Assembly (NCBI GenBank): GCA_015065975.1
Contig: SVPG01000004.1
Span: forward strand, 1-64,000
Length of the DNA: 64,000 nt
From: Oscillospiraceae bacterium
GTDB lineage: Bacteria > Bacillota > Clostridia > Oscillospirales > Acutalibacteraceae
Reading direction: 5' to 3'
Shown: in pieces, positions 61,843 through 64,000 of the stretch
Numbering within the stretch: the first letter of the stretch is position 1
Layout: each line of letters opens with the position of its first letter
Position numbers and translations under genes: made by a program
The notes under the pieces: generated by a model
Told to the model about the DNA's origin: nothing
What the model saw: only the letters and a program-made list of their open reading frames with translations
Databases searched by the model: none

Positions 61843-62985
61843 TTATCTCTTTGTCAGCAGACAGACGCATTCAATATGCTTTGTGTGCGGGAACATATCA
61901 ACGGGCTGAATTTTCTTTACGGAATATCCGTTTTTGGTCAGCATACGCAAATCTCTTGCGAGGGTTTCTATTCCGCAGGAAATATATACTACTCGTTTCG
62001 GCGCGAGAAGAACGAGGCTCTCCAGGAAACGCTTGTCGCTTCCTGTTCTGGGAGGATCGGTGAAGACCACGTCAACGGTTTCTCCCGCTTTTGCCATTTC
62101 TTCCATAAATCGACCCGAATCGCCCTGCACGAATTTTACATTCTTGCATTCGTTTGCGTCGGCGTTCTTCTCAGCGTCTGCGACAGCGCTGCCGTTGAGC
62201 TCAACGCCCAGAACTTCACGGCAGAAATCCGAAGCGATGATGCCGATGGTTCCCGTTCCGCAGTAACAATCCAGCACGCGATCTTCGGTGGTGAGAGCGG
62301 CAAATTCCATAGCGGTTTTATAGAGTATCTCTGTCTGTACAGGATTGACCTGATAAAATGATGACGCTGAAATTCGGAAACGTTTCGAGCACAGCGTATC
62401 TTCAATATATCCTTTGCCGTAGAGAATAAACTCCTGTCCGCCCATAGTCAGAGGCATAGGATTTGTACAAACATTCTGTACAATGGTGGTGATGCAGGGG
62501 TGTGCCTTTCGAAGAGCCGCAACGAAGTTTTTCTTTGACGGCAGCATACTTTTTGAAGTAACAAGGCATACAAGATATTCGCCGCTGTGAAAACCCTTGC
62601 GAATCATAACGTGACGAACAAGACCGTTTCCTGTGGCGGGGTTATAGGGGAAAATGCGAAATGACTGCATCAGAGTCTTTATTGTTGATATGATTCGGTC
62701 TGCCTGAGTATCTTCGAGCATACAGCTCTCGCAGGGGACAATTCTTCCGCTGCCCGACTGAAAAATGCCGGAAATAATGCGACGCGAGGGATTGGTATAA
62801 AAGCCGTGCTGAACCTTGTTTCGGTAACGATAGGGATTTTTCATACCGATTATGGGAGCACATTCGGCAAATCCCGAAAGCAGGTGATCGACTTTATCCT
62901 GTTTCCATTCGAGCTGTAATTCGTATGGTTCTTTCAACTGACAACCGCCGCAGCGTTTGAACAGTCGGCAACTTTGTTCTTTCAT
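61843..62985 (-). CDS. rlmD: 23S rRNA (uracil-5-)-methyltransferase RlmD
   Basis: A 380-residue SAM-dependent RNA methyltransferase of the RumA/RlmD/RlmCD group, forming m5U in 23S rRNA. N-terminal CRLFKRCGGCQLKE has cysteines of the 4Fe-4S cluster that occurs in RlmD. The SAM domain shows VLDCYCGTGTIGIIASDFCR near 233-252 and VVFTDPPRTGSD near 302, with catalytic Cys in VVYISCGIETLARDL near 329. The usual N-terminal TRAM domain is missing, as in many Firmicutes forms. An AAAGG precedes the ATG. Confidence 0.94.
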   Translation of the reverse strand: MKEQSCRLFKRCGGCQLKEPYELQLEWKQDKVDHLLSGFAECAPIIGMKNPYRYRNKVQHGFYTNPSRRIISGIFQSGSGRIVPCESCMLEDTQADRIISTIKTLMQSFRIFPYNPATGNGLVRHVMIRKGFHSGEYLVCLVTSKSMLPSKKNFVAALRKAHPCITTIVQNVCTNPMPLTMGGQEFILYGKGYIEDTLCSKRFRISASSFYQVNPVQTEILYKTAMEFAALTTEDRVLDCYCGTGTIGIIASDFCREVLGVELNGSAVADAEKNADANECKNVKFVQGDSGRFMEEMAKAGETVDVVFTDPPRTGSDKRFLESLVLLAPKRVVYISCGIETLARDLRMLTKNGYSVKKIQPVDMFPHTKHIECVCLLTKR

Positions 62986-63087
62986 TTGTTATCCATAGCC
63001 TTTCTGAAAGCCGCACGGTTGTGCGGTTATGTTCCGGTTGATAGAACTATTATATCATAACGGAAGAAAAATGGAATATTAAGAAGC

Positions 63088-63725
63088 TTATTCTTTGCCG
63101 AGTGTTGCGGCGTACTTGTTCGATAGCAGCTTCGAAAGCAGGCAAAGTGCGGCTGTCAGAATTATACCGCCTGCGAAAAAGAATGAAAGAGCCATTGTTG
63201 TCTCAAAAAAGTCCTGTATGCTTGAGTTGAAAAGGAATTCGGTAAAATCGATTATGCTGAGTTCATAATGAAATCCCACGAGGATTGAGCAGAGAGCGGT
63301 AGCGACAAAGGTTGCGAGAGCAGAACAGTTCGAGAAGGAGCGTCTGCTTTTGTAGAGCCTTACAAAGTACCAGTTTGCGAGCGAAGCAGGAAACCTGTTG
63401 CAGGAATAACGAGATTGAAAGCCCATATTCCGTTGAAAAGTCCGAGTGGACTTGCAGCCTCGAGTGCTACACCAAGCGTGATTGCGGCAAATGACGAAAA
63501 GAGCAGAACGGACTGAAGAACGGACGCCTTCCAGTAGTTTACGCGTTGGGGAGTTTTTGCGGGAAGTACGGGTGCTTCGATTTGCGAAGATGTGTTCATG
63601 CTTTCATATACCGCTCTGCACTCCTCGCAGGTGTTGATGTGTTCCTTTACAATGGCTGCACTTTGCTCCGAACAGCACTCATCGATATAAAGCGGGATAA
63701 GATCCAGAATAATGTTGCAATCCAT
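63088..63725 (-). pseudogene. zf-HC2 anti-sigma-type membrane protein, apparent frameshift
   Basis: The N-terminus MDCNIILDLIPLYIDECCSE with VKEHINTCEECRAVYESM is a zf-HC2 zinc-binding domain (HxxxCxxC) of ECF anti-sigma factors, followed by a first membrane helix pair. Near 63381-63392 the frame breaks; in the next frame the protein resumes PASLANWYFVRLYKSRRSFS and continues with three more hydrophobic segments to 63088. Joining the frames gives about 212 residues. It directly follows an ECF sigma gene, its expected partner. Whether the break is biological or a sequencing/assembly error is unknown. Confidence 0.8.
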
Positions 63726-63730
63726 ATTTG

Positions 63731-64000
63731 TTACCTCATTTTCTCTATAAGTTTTTGTTTGGCGCGGTAAAATGTGACTCTTGCCCAGCTTTCGCTTTTG
63801 CCGAAGATTCTGCTTATTTCTTTCAGCGAAATCTGTCCGAATACCGAGAGCATGAATACTTCTTTATACGGCTCTTCCAGCTCATGCAGGCAGGAAAGCG
63901 CCTTCTGCGATATATCCTTTTGTATAAAGGAGTTCTCGATATCGACTGAGGACTGTGCGTCACAAGCATCGTCGAGCGGCTGTATTTTCTGCTGCTCGTT
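63731..64000 (-). CDS. ECF-type RNA polymerase sigma factor, C-terminal part
   Basis: The gene runs off the right edge; 89 codons are visible on the minus strand. Sigma region 4 is clear: ELEEPYKEVFMLSVFGQISL then KEISRIFGKSESWARVTFYR and AKQKLIEKMR before the stop. It lies five bases before the start of the zf-HC2 gene, the classic sigma/anti-sigma pairing. Region 2 lies outside the window. Confidence 0.9.
   Translation of the reverse strand, partial: NEQQKIQPLDDACDAQSSVDIENSFIQKDISQKALSCLHELEEPYKEVFMLSVFGQISLKEISRIFGKSESWARVTFYRAKQKLIEKMR

Noticed and set aside
1-64000. CRISPR arrays, insertion sequences with transposase, prophage genes and rRNA genes
   Set aside because: None could be supported; no transposase, phage structural gene, repeat-spacer array or rRNA segment was recognised in the window.

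Overview
The window looks like a chromosomal segment from a low-oxygen Firmicute of class Clostridia, most likely a Ruminococcaceae/Oscillospiraceae-type gut anaerobe. This is inferred from the content: pyruvate:ferredoxin oxidoreductase, sporulation genes (a SpoVB-type flippase and spoVT), folate-dependent trmFO, a QueT transporter, two LCP cell-wall ligases with Thr-rich tails, and a Firmicutes-style order of housekeeping genes. Most of it is densely packed core genome with strong Shine-Dalgarno sites and clear terminators.

Layout. 1-6.6 kb: the end of nifJ, an ABC-2 exporter/LytTR/DUF3021 operon on the minus strand, a SpoVB-like protein, a MATE pump and tRNA-Pro(TGG). 6.66-10.4 kb: an AT-richer accessory patch directly downstream of the tRNA, holding an AbiH-family abortive-infection gene with a double-HTH regulator, a SHOCT-like small protein left from a mobile element, two unrecognised small proteins, orphan terminators and two sets of evenly spaced short repeats. 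10.4-27.8 kb: DUF1292, ArsC/Spx-like and flavin-reductase genes, a cysteine synthase, glnA behind a structured leader, cca-queT, sbcDC, a VanZ protein, a nucleotidyltransferase, an LCP ligase, argS, a VanY-type peptidase and hemW. 27.8-31.3 kb: infC-rpmI-rplT behind a structured leader, a TrmH-type methyltransferase and dprA.

31.3-48.9 kb is one long run of plus-strand core genes: topA-trmFO-plsX-rnc-radical SAM-smc-ftsY-rdgB-yhbY-nadD-yqeK-LCP-rsfS-leuS. The run covers topology, lipid initiation, RNA processing, chromosome condensation, protein targeting, NAD synthesis and ribosome maturation. The LCP gene carries an apparent one-base frameshift. rpsU (58 codons) follows, then a GNAT enzyme. 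49.9-56.1 kb is a complete five-gene oligopeptide ABC importer. 56.2-64 kb is mixed: an ECF sigma factor with a membrane partner, spoVT, an alpha/beta hydrolase, a membrane-anchored MerR regulator with a 19-bp-spacer promoter, GNAT, an unknown 285-codon gene lying between rlmD and a decayed duplicate of the rlmD 3' end, a frameshifted zf-HC2 anti-sigma gene and the end of a second ECF sigma gene.

The most promising places for something new are the tRNA-Pro-adjacent patch (AbiH plus double-HTH regulator, unknown small proteins, periodic repeats) and the unknown gene bracketed by rlmD ends. Nothing here can be shown to be a new system from sequence alone.
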